A stretch of DNA of 64,000 nt from Quillaja saponaria (taxonomy: Eukaryota; Streptophyta; Magnoliopsida; Fabales; Quillajaceae). The stretch's first letter is position 1. Each line of letters opens with the position of its first letter. The stretch lies in assembly GCA_029379385.1 (NCBI GenBank), contig CM055612.1, positions 7,688,001 through 7,752,000 of the forward strand. Direction: 5' to 3'. Shown here piece by piece: positions 12,440 to 23,650 of this stretch. The notes under the pieces are model-generated. The model did not search any database. It was not told the origin of the DNA and saw nothing but the letters and a program-made list of their open reading frames with translations. A program made the translations under genes and the position numbers.

Positions 12440-14428
12440 TGTGGCCATCTGTAGGTTATAGTTTGAAAAAGGTCTAAATCCATAGAAATAAGAAAATAAG
12501 TCAGATGTACCCGTTAGTTTTCCTGCAGAATACAGTATCCTATTTCAATTGGAAACTCAACATATAGTTTTTTTTCTAACAAAGTTCTATTACCCAACAA
12601 TAGGTCTTAGAAATTAGATTATGCAACTTCAATGTTGATTGGGGAACAACCCTCTCATATACATCAATAGAGATGTTTCTGATGTGTTAAGAGCTATGGT
12701 CTAGGGAAAATTCAGCATCAAATATGATACTTACTTAGTATGAACAAACGGTAATTTGGAATTCTGTAGTTAGTGTTATTACTGTGTTTAAGTACTGTAA
12801 GTTACTTTTAATTTATTAGGAGTGAGTGGTGGAGGAATAACAAACAGTAGAATTTATCCCAATGGAGTGAATCACATCCTCCAATTTCCTTTTCAGCCAA
12901 GAGAAAAAGAAAACTGCATGGTAAAGTCAATAATCAAATACCCTTGCTTATTACAGTCCTTTGCATCGAATAGCTGCTGGTTAATTCTCACAATCAGTGT
13001 CAACCATCAAAGAATGTAACTCCATGCATGCTCGGTCTAGAGCTGAGATGTTACTAGGTCCTAAGTGATCAAACTTTTAGTTCAGCATGTGTGGTTTGTC
13101 CCAATATCAAAAGGTTTCCATAATATGCTAGGTCTAGAATGAAGCTTGATGACGTCAGTCAGAGTGCTTCTAGCTTTTTACCGTTACATATATCTGATAC
13201 ATTCAGGTCTAAGTATGTTATTCTTCTTATGTGCAAACACAGCTAAGCTAGCAAAAATTAGTGGAACAGGTGACAAAGATGCAAGCTAAATTAGCAGGTT
13301 GTAAGTAGGCACCTATTACCAATGAGGCCTAATCTTGCAACAAGATGGTTAGCTCATACTACTCATTAAACTCCACACAAGTCTGCAGCACCTACAGAAG
13401 AAACTTTGCAAAAGCAGAAGTCATTAGACAACAGAAAACAGCTCATGAAAGAAAACTTAAGCATTAAGGTCCAGTCAAAAAATTACGTATGTTGATTATA
13501 AGTCAAAACTCAAAAAATTAAAAATAATAAAAGAAAAAGAAGAAACTTTTGTAGAATTGAGTATCATAAGAGATCCCTAAAACTCAAATTTCTTTCATGT
13601 AGCAAATACAACAAAATTCCCAAAGATCATTGGCATATGAGGAAACTCAGAAGCTAAGGATCCAAAGATACATACTCCTCGTTGCCCATGTCACAGGTAA
13701 AATGTAGAAGGAAATCAAACAGAGACTGGTACATACACTACTATCCTTCGGCTCCTGAAGAGCAGTGGTGCGAGAAAAAGTATTTCAGAACAATTTCTCT
13801 TTTAACCACACTTTCTCTTCAAACCTCAGTCATTTCAAATTTCAAAAGATACTAGCCAAATCACAGTTATTTTCTCGACAAAGGAAAGACTAACTAAACT
13901 ATTCCATTCTTTAGCTTCTTTCACCGAATTTTCCATGTTGCAACTCTCAGATGGCCAGGCTATAGAAATTTGGCCTTATGTGATTCAGTTCATGAAGATT
14001 TTAGAAATCAATGAAACCATATTAAACGGTAGTCCACATGAAACAAAGCAAAAGAATACTGTCAAAGAGGTTAAATTTGAAATGGATAGGCAATTATACA
14101 CGTTCACTAGGTAATTAAACTCACCATCTTTTACACCTGCCCCATTGTCACCATCAAATTAAGAGATAACAAGGACAAATTATAGTAGAACTACAGTTCC
14201 CTAACTCACAGTACATGAAACAATTAGTTCAGTAAAAACCCATGATAAAAAGGAAACAAAAGGTGTCATTTCCATTGAAGGCTCGTGGTTTACCGAACTC
14301 ACAAATCAGTTTAAGGGTACAGATGAATAATATTTACTACAATAGATAAGCGGGGACCTGTCCAAAACAACCCAACCCTGCAGAACAAAACCCCCACCAT
14401 TTTGGCACACAAAATTGATAAATAAAGA
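12440..14428. other. Intergenic DNA
   Basis: This holds the 3' sequences of the protease and the LysM gene (convergent). No exon, tRNA or recognisable transposon was seen in 12440-14428. Confidence 0.5.
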
Positions 14429-16918
14429 TCACAAACACACAGACATCACTAACTTGACGGACAAAAGTACAAGTACATATTTAAAAGCATGCAATGGATT
14501 CACCAAGGAGCAGGCATTAGAAGCACCAGAAGCACTCCCACTAGGGCCATTTGCAGGGGTGAAGCCTGGAAGAGACCCTACTGAGGGCACCACAGACGAC
14601 TTTGGCGATGTTGATCCAGCACTATCCAACAGCGGTGATGGTGCTGGAGCGAATACTGCATCCCTGGGGACTGAAGTAGGTGGGGCTACAAGTGGAGGAA
14701 ATTGTTGAGGCCCTGCACCATTGCTCAAAATTATTAGAGGGGAGGAACAGGAATTATGAGTTATGATTTTATTTTTTTTTGGCTAAGATAGCTAAGATGG
14801 TATTATGAGTTATGATGGTAAAGCAGAAATGGAGATTGGGAAAACACATGTAATCAAGATAAACCTAAATCAATTTCCGAATTAAACTCGTTGTAAAGTT
14901 AATATATGGTCACATGAAGATACTTCATACAATTGCTTTCTTGATACTATCTCATTTCTGCAAATAACTTTGTATCTTCTTATATCCATTGAAATAGTAG
15001 TTACGAAAACCTCCAATAGAACTGAATCACTCCATCTAGTGATATTGTTACAGTTTATTTGGTAAAGTCACCATCGCCATCATCACCCCAAAGAAGCATC
15101 AAGAACATAACTTAACATCTCATTAAACAAATTACCAAAGAAAAAGGAGCTTCATTATAAAAGGCAAGATAAAAAAGGCCGAGATTTCATGTTTCTGTTG
15201 CATTGAAAATTCGGATCCTAAAGAGGTCATATCCTACGCTTCAGAATGTTATTTATATACTATAGAATATACAGAGCTCATACCTGGGCATCGGGGTTGG
15301 AGAGATGCAGACAACCTGCAGGGTGGCAAGATGTGATTGAAAATGTTTAAACTTTAAAGAGAAACCCAATGACAGGATCACATTGCAGTAATAAGATAAG
15401 TAGAAATATACAGGATATACATACATTGTTATTATGGAGCCATTAACAAAACCACCATAACTACAAGAAGTAACATTGCAACCAGCACTAGTTTGTTGCA
15501 CTGTGACATTCCCAAGCATAAGATTACTGTTTCTACATTGCATGCTAGAACAAGAAACTGCCAATGAAGCAGGCATACAGTACAAACTGCAAAAAACAAC
15601 CAAATGGCATTGGTGAGCAATAGACCTTTTAGAAAAGGAGATAGATTTATTCAAAGAGATAAAAAAGCAGAAAAGAACCAAATTGCAAGGTAAGTTTCTC
15701 AATTACTTGCGATTCCCTGGCCCACAACTGCATTGAACACAGTGACTCGCTGTAATGGCATAGCTCCCATTAGGGACAATCAGGCCATAGTCTGAAGAAT
15801 ATCTTGGAAAGTTTGAAGCACAAGCTGTAATGCGAGAAACGAGGTAAGCATTTCAAAAGCACACATAAATCAAAAATTACACAAAACCAAAGCACAAACA
15901 AATATTGAAATAAAAACAGAATAAGTGAAATTATTTCCCATTCCCAATTGGTAGATGAAGATATTCACCATATACATAAGTTTCTAAGAGAACTCAAACT
16001 TATTATAGATTGAATTCAGAATTCACTAATAGAAGCATCAATCTGAACTTCATTTTTTAAACAGTGTCCATCATTCACTTTGAAAATTAAAACGCCAAAG
16101 AGATAAATGTACGCTTAAATAGGAAACCTATGAATGGTATATAGAAATTTAATGAAGTAATCATGATCAATGCACTTGTGGAAAGTAATATGATTAATTA
16201 GTACTGAAATCAAACACTTCCGAGTTCCGACGGACTCCCAAAACTCACCCGATATTGGAACAGCAAGTATGTCACCATCCTTAACGGATGTGCTCCCCAT
16301 GGCATTAACATTCATCAAATCAGTAATGGTGGTCGAGTACCTTGACGCAATACCAGCCAAAGTATCAATTGGATGCACCACATACGACAAGTAAATTGCG
16401 GGCAAGGAATTATCAGTTCCATTGAAACAAGTACAAGGAAGCGGCACTACAAGGCTCTGACCCACATCGAGTACTGAAGGGTCTGATATTGAATTGGCTT
16501 CTCTAATCTGGTCAGCAGAAACCAGGCCCGCATATATTGAATCCGCAATGGACGAGAGGGTATCAGAAGGGCGCGTCTTGTACTTGGTGGACACAGATTT
16601 ACGAATCCCATCAACGCATGAACAGGTTATGGGAATTTTAAGGAAGAGCTGAGAGGGGAGAATGTGGTTCTCCACGTCAGGGTACGAAATATCAATAGCA
16701 TTGGCGGTGAGAATAGCAATGGGGTCTACTTGAAAGAGGGAAGCTACCTCGGAGACCTTGAGCTCAGTGTAAAGGGTGTAGCCAAGCAGAGAATTGCAGG
16801 AGTCGGAGTTTGTGCAAGGCTCAATGGTAGATTTAGAGCTCACAAGAGCTACATTGGTTAAAATTAGCAGTAGGAACAGGAAGAAAATGCTTTGGAGAAT
16901 GGGTATACGATTTTCCAT
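14429..16918 (-). CDS. LYM1/LYM3-like: LysM domain GPI-anchored protein, LYM1/LYM3 type
   Basis: Exons: 16918-16249, 15824-15707, 15586-15425, 15315-15284, 14712-14429. They total 1266 nt (421 aa), as in Arabidopsis LYM1/LYM3 (about 416-423 aa). An in-frame ATG lies 22 codons upstream (16984), but the chosen ATG gives a clean signal peptide (MENRIPILQS plus a hydrophobic run to about residue 29). Three LysM modules lie at about 45-95, 113-160 and 178-222, separated by the typical CxC pairs (C99/C101, C162/C164). A Cys-rich region follows (CSCGPGNR, CSSMQCRN, GCNVTSC), then a Pro/Ser-rich stretch, a small-residue GPI-anchor site (SGASN) and a hydrophobic C-terminus. LYM1/LYM3 are plasma-membrane peptidoglycan-binding proteins that act with the LysM kinase CERK1 in immunity. 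CEBiP-like LYM2 is a less likely match. Confidence 0.95.
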
Positions 16919-17400
16919 TCTGGGTTTTGCTTTTATCCTTAAACCAGATAGTAGACACAGTAACAAGAAGTGGGTGTTGAACACCCAAAAAGAAAGTTCT
17001 CTTTTTTTCCGTCAAGGGGGTTATAAGGAGGGCATGGAATGTGTTGTGAGAGAGACAAGGAAACAAAGAACTAAGTTCTTGCCTCTCATTCAAAAATGCG
17101 TTTCTTGCTTTTGGGAATTGAAAGAGATTCTCAAGGCTTAAGGAAGAGATTGGTAAAGATGGAAGAAAGCTTCAGCCTTCAGGGTTTTAGGGTTTTCTGC
17201 GTTTCTTTCTCCTGGACAAAGAGCAAGAAGCCAGATACAGAGAGAGAGAGACTTTGGGCGTGAAAAAGTTTCGAAAGAAAGGACCAAAGAACAATGGTAA
17301 GAGGGGATACCTGTACACTGGTCAGTCAGAGTCAGATTCTCGATCAAAGAGTCTAACATTAGTCTAGCTGGACTAACTTGCCCTTGTCCATATTTTTTAT
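16919..17400 (-). promoter_or_regulatory. 5' leader and promoter region of the LysM gene, with telo-box
   Basis: The minus strand carries AAAACCCTAAAACCC (17181-17195 region), a telo-box motif common near starts of highly expressed plant genes, and a short GA-rich tract near 17240. The transcription start cannot be fixed from sequence. Confidence 0.4.
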
Positions 17401-18229
17401 TTTTACAAATTTACTGTAGATAGAATTTTGTACGCAGGAAAAATTTATCAGTACCTATTTTATTGGGATGGCCTCTCACAAAATTCAGAGTAATTAATTA
17501 TACAGAAAGAATTAAGACATTAAAAAATTATACTAATAACACATTAATTTAACAATAAATTTATTCATCTCATTATAAAAATATTTAAATTAAAATTTAT
17601 AGCCTGATTGAACATCTAATTATGCCATGTTATAAAATTAAAAGAATCTAACTATGTTTTTTTGGCTTAAAGTAAAAGGCTAAATAATTATTCTTGTTTG
17701 AATAGGAAGTACACAAAGAATAATACTAAACTTTATAAAGTCCGTATTCCAAATGAAAATAAATATGTAAAGAATAAACTGGATTAAACTCAAACATATG
17801 ATTAAATAATCTTTGTTACAAAAATATATATTTTGTCAGACTACTGTTAATCTAATCTTTGATAAGGCTGTTTCGGTAATTTCAGTTCATTACTTTCACT
17901 TTTTCAGTTTTATATTACGGGACATTCAAGTGTCCCTCTCCGTAATATTTCACACTTTTCCTGAGGCGCGTAGGAAAGAATCTTTTGTTTTCTTGTATAC
18001 TGAGAAAGCAGTTTCCTAGTTCTTTTCTTTTTCGTCCCTTCCTTTTTATTTTTTATAATTGTAACTTCTTTTCTTGTTACTTTACAAAAATATTATTATT
18101 TTAGTTTGGGGCATTACTTTGTTGCCAATATGAGAATGCAAAATGAGGGAATTGAATCTTTGAAGCATTATGAAATATAATCTCATTTTCTTTTGGTAAA
18201 ACATCAAAAAAAAAATTAAAAAAAATAAA
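17401..18229. other. A+T-rich intergenic DNA
   Basis: I see no coding exon or recognisable element here. Sequence is A+T-rich with short homopolymer runs. Confidence 0.4.
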
Positions 18230-18895
18230 TAAATCATACTTTTTTCATCACATTCTAAATAAAATTTAAATTTCAAATAATTCCTATTTTAAATTTTATT
18301 TTCTAAATTTTATATTGACACTTTTTATGTGACTTTTATTCCTTTCTTTTTTTTTTTAGTTTTAAATTTAACATATTAATTAAGTAGATTATTTAACATT
18401 ATTTAATTTATGATTAAATTTTATTATATAATAATTAATAGTAGAAAAAATATTTTAAAAGTTAATGATATTTACATAATTCTTTATCAATTTTCTTACA
18501 AAATTAATCTAAATTTATTTATTTTGAGTTCTAAATAATCATGAAAAAATATCGTAAATGAAGTTGAAATTAAAAATAATATAAAAATATATTTTTAGAA
18601 AAAAAAATGAAATGAGATATTGAGAATTTGTTATTAAATTTTAGATTTTTTATTTTTTTATTAATGACTATATAATTATTATTTTTTCTAATTTTCTATT
18701 ATGTAATTTTTCTAAATTATTTTATTTAATTAAATTAAAAATTAAAAAATAAGGATAAAAATAACATAAAAGTGCCAATATAAAATTTAGTATTTGCTTA
18801 GAATGAAAATTTAAAAGTAAAAGTTATTGTGAATGTAAATTTATTAGAGAAAATATTTGGAATGTGAATAAAAAAATAGAATTTATCAGCATTTT
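18230..18895. mobile_element. MITE-like element with long terminal inverted repeats
   Basis: A left arm (about 18230-18380) containing CACATTCTAAATA and TTTATATTGACAC is repeated in inverted orientation at about 18760-18895, where the reverse complement reads CACATTCCAAATA and TTTATATTGGCAC. The arms flank an A+T-rich core without coding capacity. This fits a non-autonomous DNA transposon with inverted repeats of 100 bp or more. The superfamily and target-site duplication could not be determined. Confidence 0.55.
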
Positions 18896-19707
18896 TCTCA
18901 AAAATTTATTTTAAATCAACTTACAACTTCAACATAAATAAATTTAATTATTACTATATTATTGTGTAATAAAATTTAAAGTTAAACATGATATGATACA
19001 TTATTTTTAAACATAAAACATTACATATCGAGTCATTGTGTTTACGTATTAATCATTTGATTAATTGTGTATAAATTATAATTATTTGCTCTTATTTGAA
19101 AATTTCACTTATATTTATTAGGTAAATTTCATTAAACTAATCTACCTTCCTCAATTTTCCTTTAAACTATGTAGTTGGCATTTAATCTATTTCAACCTCC
19201 CTGTACATTCATGAATTTAAAGAAAACAATGACGTTTTCAATGAAAAATCATATAATCTATAATTTTATTTTATTTTTACAAATTCTGATTCTAATCTCG
19301 GGGTCCGGTAGCTTTATCTCCAAAAAAATTTAATCAAGCCCTAGGGATTATCATCTTCAATCTAGTTAACTTAATTTAATTTTAAATTTAGTTTGAGTCA
19401 ATCATATGATTTTTTTTATTTGCATCAATCCAAATTATATTGTTATTATTATTGTGACACTTAGAAAAATTTATTATTCTTGATGACTTATTCACATGTA
19501 TTTCACCTACAATAAATCACCAATCATAACGAGATTAGACATGATAATGGGTGAACCGAACCATACTCGTTATTTACTCAAACTCATTATAAGACCGAAA
19601 ATAAGACCCATTATTTATTGGGTATACCCAGATCCATAAACCCACCCACATACCCTTTTTTTTTATAAAAAATTATATACTTTTTCTAATTGAAAATTAA
19701 TTTAACT
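18896..19707. other. A+T-rich intergenic DNA
   Basis: No gene is evident. Near 19540-19660 there is a patch with repeated ACCCA/GGGT motifs (for example gggtataccca) typical of dispersed plant repeats, but I cannot name the family. Confidence 0.4.
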
Positions 19708-20249
19708 TATAGATTTATTAATGTGAAAAGAATTTAGGACAAATAAAAAACAAACTCTAAATACGGTACCTAAAAGCCAACCTAATTACGGTACCCTACC
19801 ACTAATTACGATCCCTTAACCCTAATTACGGTAAACACAATATGATACCCTAACTAATTACAAGTCCCTAACCTAAACTACGATACTCCAACCCTAACAC
19901 TAATACTAGCTATTGTACCCTAATTAAGCTTCCCTAACCCTAATTACGATACTCTAGCTTAAGTTATGGTACCCTAATCTTAATTACAGCCTAACCCTAA
20001 CATTAATTACCCTAACCTTAATTACAATATACTAACCCTAGTCATGTATCCTATCTTAACCCTAATTATGGTAACGTAACCCTAATTAGAGTATCATGAC
20101 CCTGCTTTCGGTATCCTAACCCAAATTATGTCACCCTAATTCTAACCTTAATTACTGCATCCTAATTCTAATTATGATACCTTAATCCTAATTATGGTTC
20201 AATGTTGGATGACATGGATATTGATTTGCCAAGAGCATTGACTAACTTT
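19708..20249 (+). repeat. Telomere-like minisatellite, unit copy 1
   Basis: After a conserved left flank (tatagatttattaat..., from 19708) come about 440 bp of degenerate tandem repeats whose consensus I read as CCCTAACCCTAATTAYGRTA. That is two plant telomeric hexamers plus an 8-nt spacer TTAYGRTA. Periods are mostly 20 nt, with 26-nt variants that carry one extra hexamer. A conserved right flank (ttgatttgccaagagca..., ending about 20249) closes the unit. Confidence 0.75.
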
Positions 20250-20286
20250 AGTCTTAAATACTATTAATGTATAATTATTGACAAAT

Positions 20287-21019
20287 TATAGATTTATTAA
20301 TATGAAAAAAATTAGGATAAATAAAAAACTAACCCTAATTGTGATACTCCAGCTCTAATTATGGTAATTAAAGTATGATACCCTAACCAATTACAAAACT
20401 TTAACCTAAGTTACGATATCCTAACCTGAATTACGGTACCCTAACCCTGGTTACAATACTCTAACTTTAGTTATAGTACCCTAATCCTAACTTTAATATT
20501 AATTATAGTACCCTAATTAAGGTTCCTTAAACCTAACTACATTACTCTAACTAAAGTTACAGTATCATAACTGAAGTTACTATACTTTAACCCTAAATAC
20601 GGTATCGTAAGCGGAGTTACGGTGCCTTAACCCTAATTATGGTATCATAACCCTAACTCTAACATTAATTATGTTACCCTAATTAAGGTACCATAACCTT
20701 AATGACGGTATTGGCAATACCCTAACACTAGTTACGGTACTTAAATCATAATCCTAATTATAGTACCTTTACCATAATTAGAATATCTTAACCCTAATTA
20801 TAGTGTCATAATATTAGTTACAATACCTTAACTTTAATACAGTACCTAATCTTAATTACGGTACCTTAACCTTAACCTTAATTATGGTATTCAAACCTTA
20901 ATTATGATACCTAACCCTAATTACTATATCCTTACCCTAATTATAGCACATTAACCTTAATTATAGTTTAATGTTGGACAACATGGGCATTGATTTGCCA
21001 AGAGCACTGACTAACTTCA
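20287..21019 (+). repeat. Telomere-like minisatellite, unit copy 2
   Basis: The same left flank (tatagatttattaat from 20287), array and right flank (ttgatttgccaagagca to about 21019) recur about 580 bp downstream. The array is longer, about 630 bp, with the same CCCTAA-plus-TTAYGRTA logic. The shared flanks show that the whole block was duplicated, not just the repeat. Confidence 0.75.
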
Positions 21020-21460
21020 TTGAGGTGATTTTAATGTTAGTTCTAGTAGGGTCATAAGCTTTCGTGTTGTGAAGAAAATTCAGAAGAATGTAGAAAGATG
21101 ACAGGTTCTAAGCAGCCATCTTTACTATTGTTATGGGGAATATTAATTATAGCCCTTTTCTAGCCAAAGAGCATTGACCTCACAAGGAGCTGAAATTCAG
21201 AATTGTAAAAATTTACAAGCTTAATACAAGTCCGTACATGGAGGTGATTTTCAGTTTTAGCATCTGGTATTCAGATCATTTAATAATCTTTAACAAGAAA
21301 TTGAATCTATATAAAATTAATACAATAACATCATCATAAAAAGTATACACTTAATATTTATTTTCACTCATAACATTTAAAAAAATAATAATTTTATATT
21401 ATAATTATTTGTAACTTACTAAAATAAAAAAATTGAAAAATTCAATCTTAATTACTATTA

Positions 21461-21469
21461 ATATATATA

Positions 21470-21514
<45 letters not shown>
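21461..21514. repeat. (AT)n microsatellite
   Basis: About 54 bp of nearly pure AT dinucleotides with one ttt interruption. Confidence 0.9.
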
Positions 21515-21517
<3 letters not shown>

Positions 21518-22177
21518 AAGCAAAATAGCAATTAAGAGAAATTATGTAATTGTAAAAACTCATAGGGTATTTAATAAAATAAAATTTATTTCATTAAAAG
21601 ATAAAACAATATAAAATCATGGAAATTATACTTTAAATATTTTTTTAAAAAACTACAAAATAATATAATTATTAGGAACTTATTGATTTTTTTTTTGAAA
21701 TCAATATTAAATTCTATTGACATATTATTATTGAAAAATAATTTTTTGATGAATTAAAATTAGATAATTATATTATAATCATGAAACTATATTCTTAATA
21801 TTTCTTTTGATTCAGAGTAATTTGTTTTTAAAGTTTTAATTTATAAATTTGAGAAGAACTAAAAAAATTAAGGTTATTAGGCACTTATTAAACAAAGAAA
21901 AAATAAAAATAAAAATATTTTATTTACTATTGACATATAATTATTAAAAACAATTTATTTATTGATATTCAGAATAAGTAAAAAAATAATCAATAGTTCT
22001 AAAGTAAGTATAATTTTATTAATTAAAATGGAGAAGAATTAGGAAAATAGTAAAAAATAAAATAGTAGTACTATTAGTAGTCTATTTAAAATAAAATAAC
22101 AACTAAGAATATCTATATAATAATAAAAACTCATAAGAATATTTGTAAAAATTAAAAATTTATACTGCTAAGCCATT

Positions 22178-22183
<6 letters not shown>

Positions 22184-22214
<31 letters not shown>
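22184..22214. repeat. (AT)n microsatellite
   Basis: About 31 bp of pure alternating AT. Confidence 0.85.
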
Positions 22215-22219
<5 letters not shown>

Positions 22220-22344
22220 TAATTGTGTTAGAAGTAGGTAGTTTTTTTTGTCCTTTTATATTGAATTTTGTTGTAAAATGACATCAAAAGCCTTCAATAT
22301 ATATAAAAAATAATAATTGAATCCAAGGATAATATATGGTATTC

Positions 22345-23145
22345 TTAGTTAAAAAATTGAAGTAATTATTATTTGAGAACCTCAACTTAGAAGTCGTTTA
22401 CAAAATAGGCACTCATTTTATTTTTATATCATTTGATGCACTTTACGAAAATCGTTGAGTATAGTCACCGAAGTGACATGTCATTTTTCTTACACATAAT
22501 TTTTTGTCTTATTTTAGTTTTTAATTTTATTTTTCAATATTTATTTGGTTATTACACTTATTAAATGTCTAAGATGAATATTAAAGAATATAAACTAATA
22601 TGACATTTTTTTTGTAATTTCATTTATATTTTTTTAATCATTACATATAATAAGACAAAACTTATAAATTTTGTGAAAAGAGTACATATTTTTTATATAT
22701 TCATAAAATTTTGTTTCATCTAGAATAATATTAGAAAGATATAAAATTTAGAACAAATAAAAATAATCATGTCATTGATGTTATCCAATATGTATTTTTA
22801 ATTTTTTTGTAAAATAATCAAGTTAAGGTAAATAAAAAGAAAAGAAAATGATGCAGTTTAATGCTCATCAATAATGAATTTTATTAATTTTAAGAAGTAA
22901 AAACAAAAATTTTAAAAAGTAAAAAGATATTGATGGAAGAAAGAGAAAAAAAAAATTATGATGTGTGAAAAAAATTGATTGTCATTATTTTTTGGTAACT
23001 ATATTTATTAATTTTTGGTAAAATACCTCAAATAATATAAAAAATAAGTGAGTGCTTCAAATGATATAAAAAAATTAGTACCCATTTCAAGAATGATTTC
23101 TACGTTGAGATTCTCAAATTATAATTAATTCTAAAAAATTAGTTA
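22345..23145. mobile_element. MITE-like element with long terminal inverted repeats
   Basis: The left arm (about 22345-22500) contains ATTTGAGAACCTCAAC and TATATCATTTGATGCACT. The right arm (about 22980-23145), reverse-complemented, contains ATTTGAGAATCTCAAC and TATATCATTTGAAGCACT at the same spacing. The arms exceed 100 bp and enclose a non-coding A+T-rich core. This fits a non-autonomous DNA transposon, perhaps Mutator-like given the arm length. It lies about 0.5 kb upstream of the ATAD5-like start codon. Confidence 0.6.
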
Positions 23146-23479
23146 AAATTTATGAGAATACCATGAGAGAGTGTTAAGGCTGTTAGTGTAATGTCAAAAT
23201 AAATATATTTTATAGTAGAAATAAATTTTATTTATATTTTATTTTAAGTAGAATAAAGTAGTTGAAGAATGGTAAAATTATATTTATCTTTTAATATGAT
23301 AGAAAGGGTGTTTTGGGTATTTTATAAATTTTACGAGGGGCATGTATAAATTTTTAAAATGAAAAAGAAATTTATTTAATTTTGATATAATATAAGGGAA
23401 GTTTGTGTAATTTACTCAAACAATTAACAACTTCGCGGCTTTCACCGGCTGCGTACTCCGCAGGCTCCTCGGGTACCCA

Positions 23480-23521
23480 ATGCCAAGGCGGGAACAAGTC
23501 CGAATTCCCTCCAAATTCTAA
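23480..23521 (+). other. Possible upstream ORF (13 codons)
   Basis: ATG at 23480 opens a frame of 13 codons beginning MPRREQV and stops at 23519-23521, upstream of the ATAD5-like start. It matters only if transcription starts before 23480, which is unknown. Confidence 0.3.
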
Positions 23522-23551
23522 TATCTTTCCTAAACCTTTTTTTTTACCTGG

Positions 23552-23635
23552 ATGGATCACGTTCCGTTACAGCTCCCAGTCCAACACTCTCTTTCAAATC
23601 CCCAATTCGCAAACCCTAACTCATCAATCAGCTGA
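23552..23635 (+). other. Possible upstream ORF (27 codons)
   Basis: ATG at 23552 opens a 27-codon frame (MDHVPLQ...) that stops at TGA 23633-23635, 16 bases before the main ATG. The position suggests possible translational damping of the ATAD5-like gene if it is in the mRNA. Confidence 0.35.
23611..23619 (+). promoter_or_regulatory. Telo-box in ATAD5-like 5' region
   Basis: AAACCCTAA lies 32 bp upstream of the start codon. Telo-boxes are known near the starts of many plant genes active in dividing cells, which suits a replication factor. Confidence 0.45.
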
Positions 23636-23650
23636 AACCAATCTAATTAC

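Noticed and set aside
14415..14708. 97-codon + strand frame
   Set aside because: It is the antisense of the last LysM-protein exon, which is supported by family similarity and splicing.
16919..16984. An in-frame ATG 22 codons upstream of the LysM protein start
   Set aside because: Starting there adds MFNTHFLLLC..., burying the well-formed signal peptide that begins at 16918. Family proteins begin at the equivalent of 16918.
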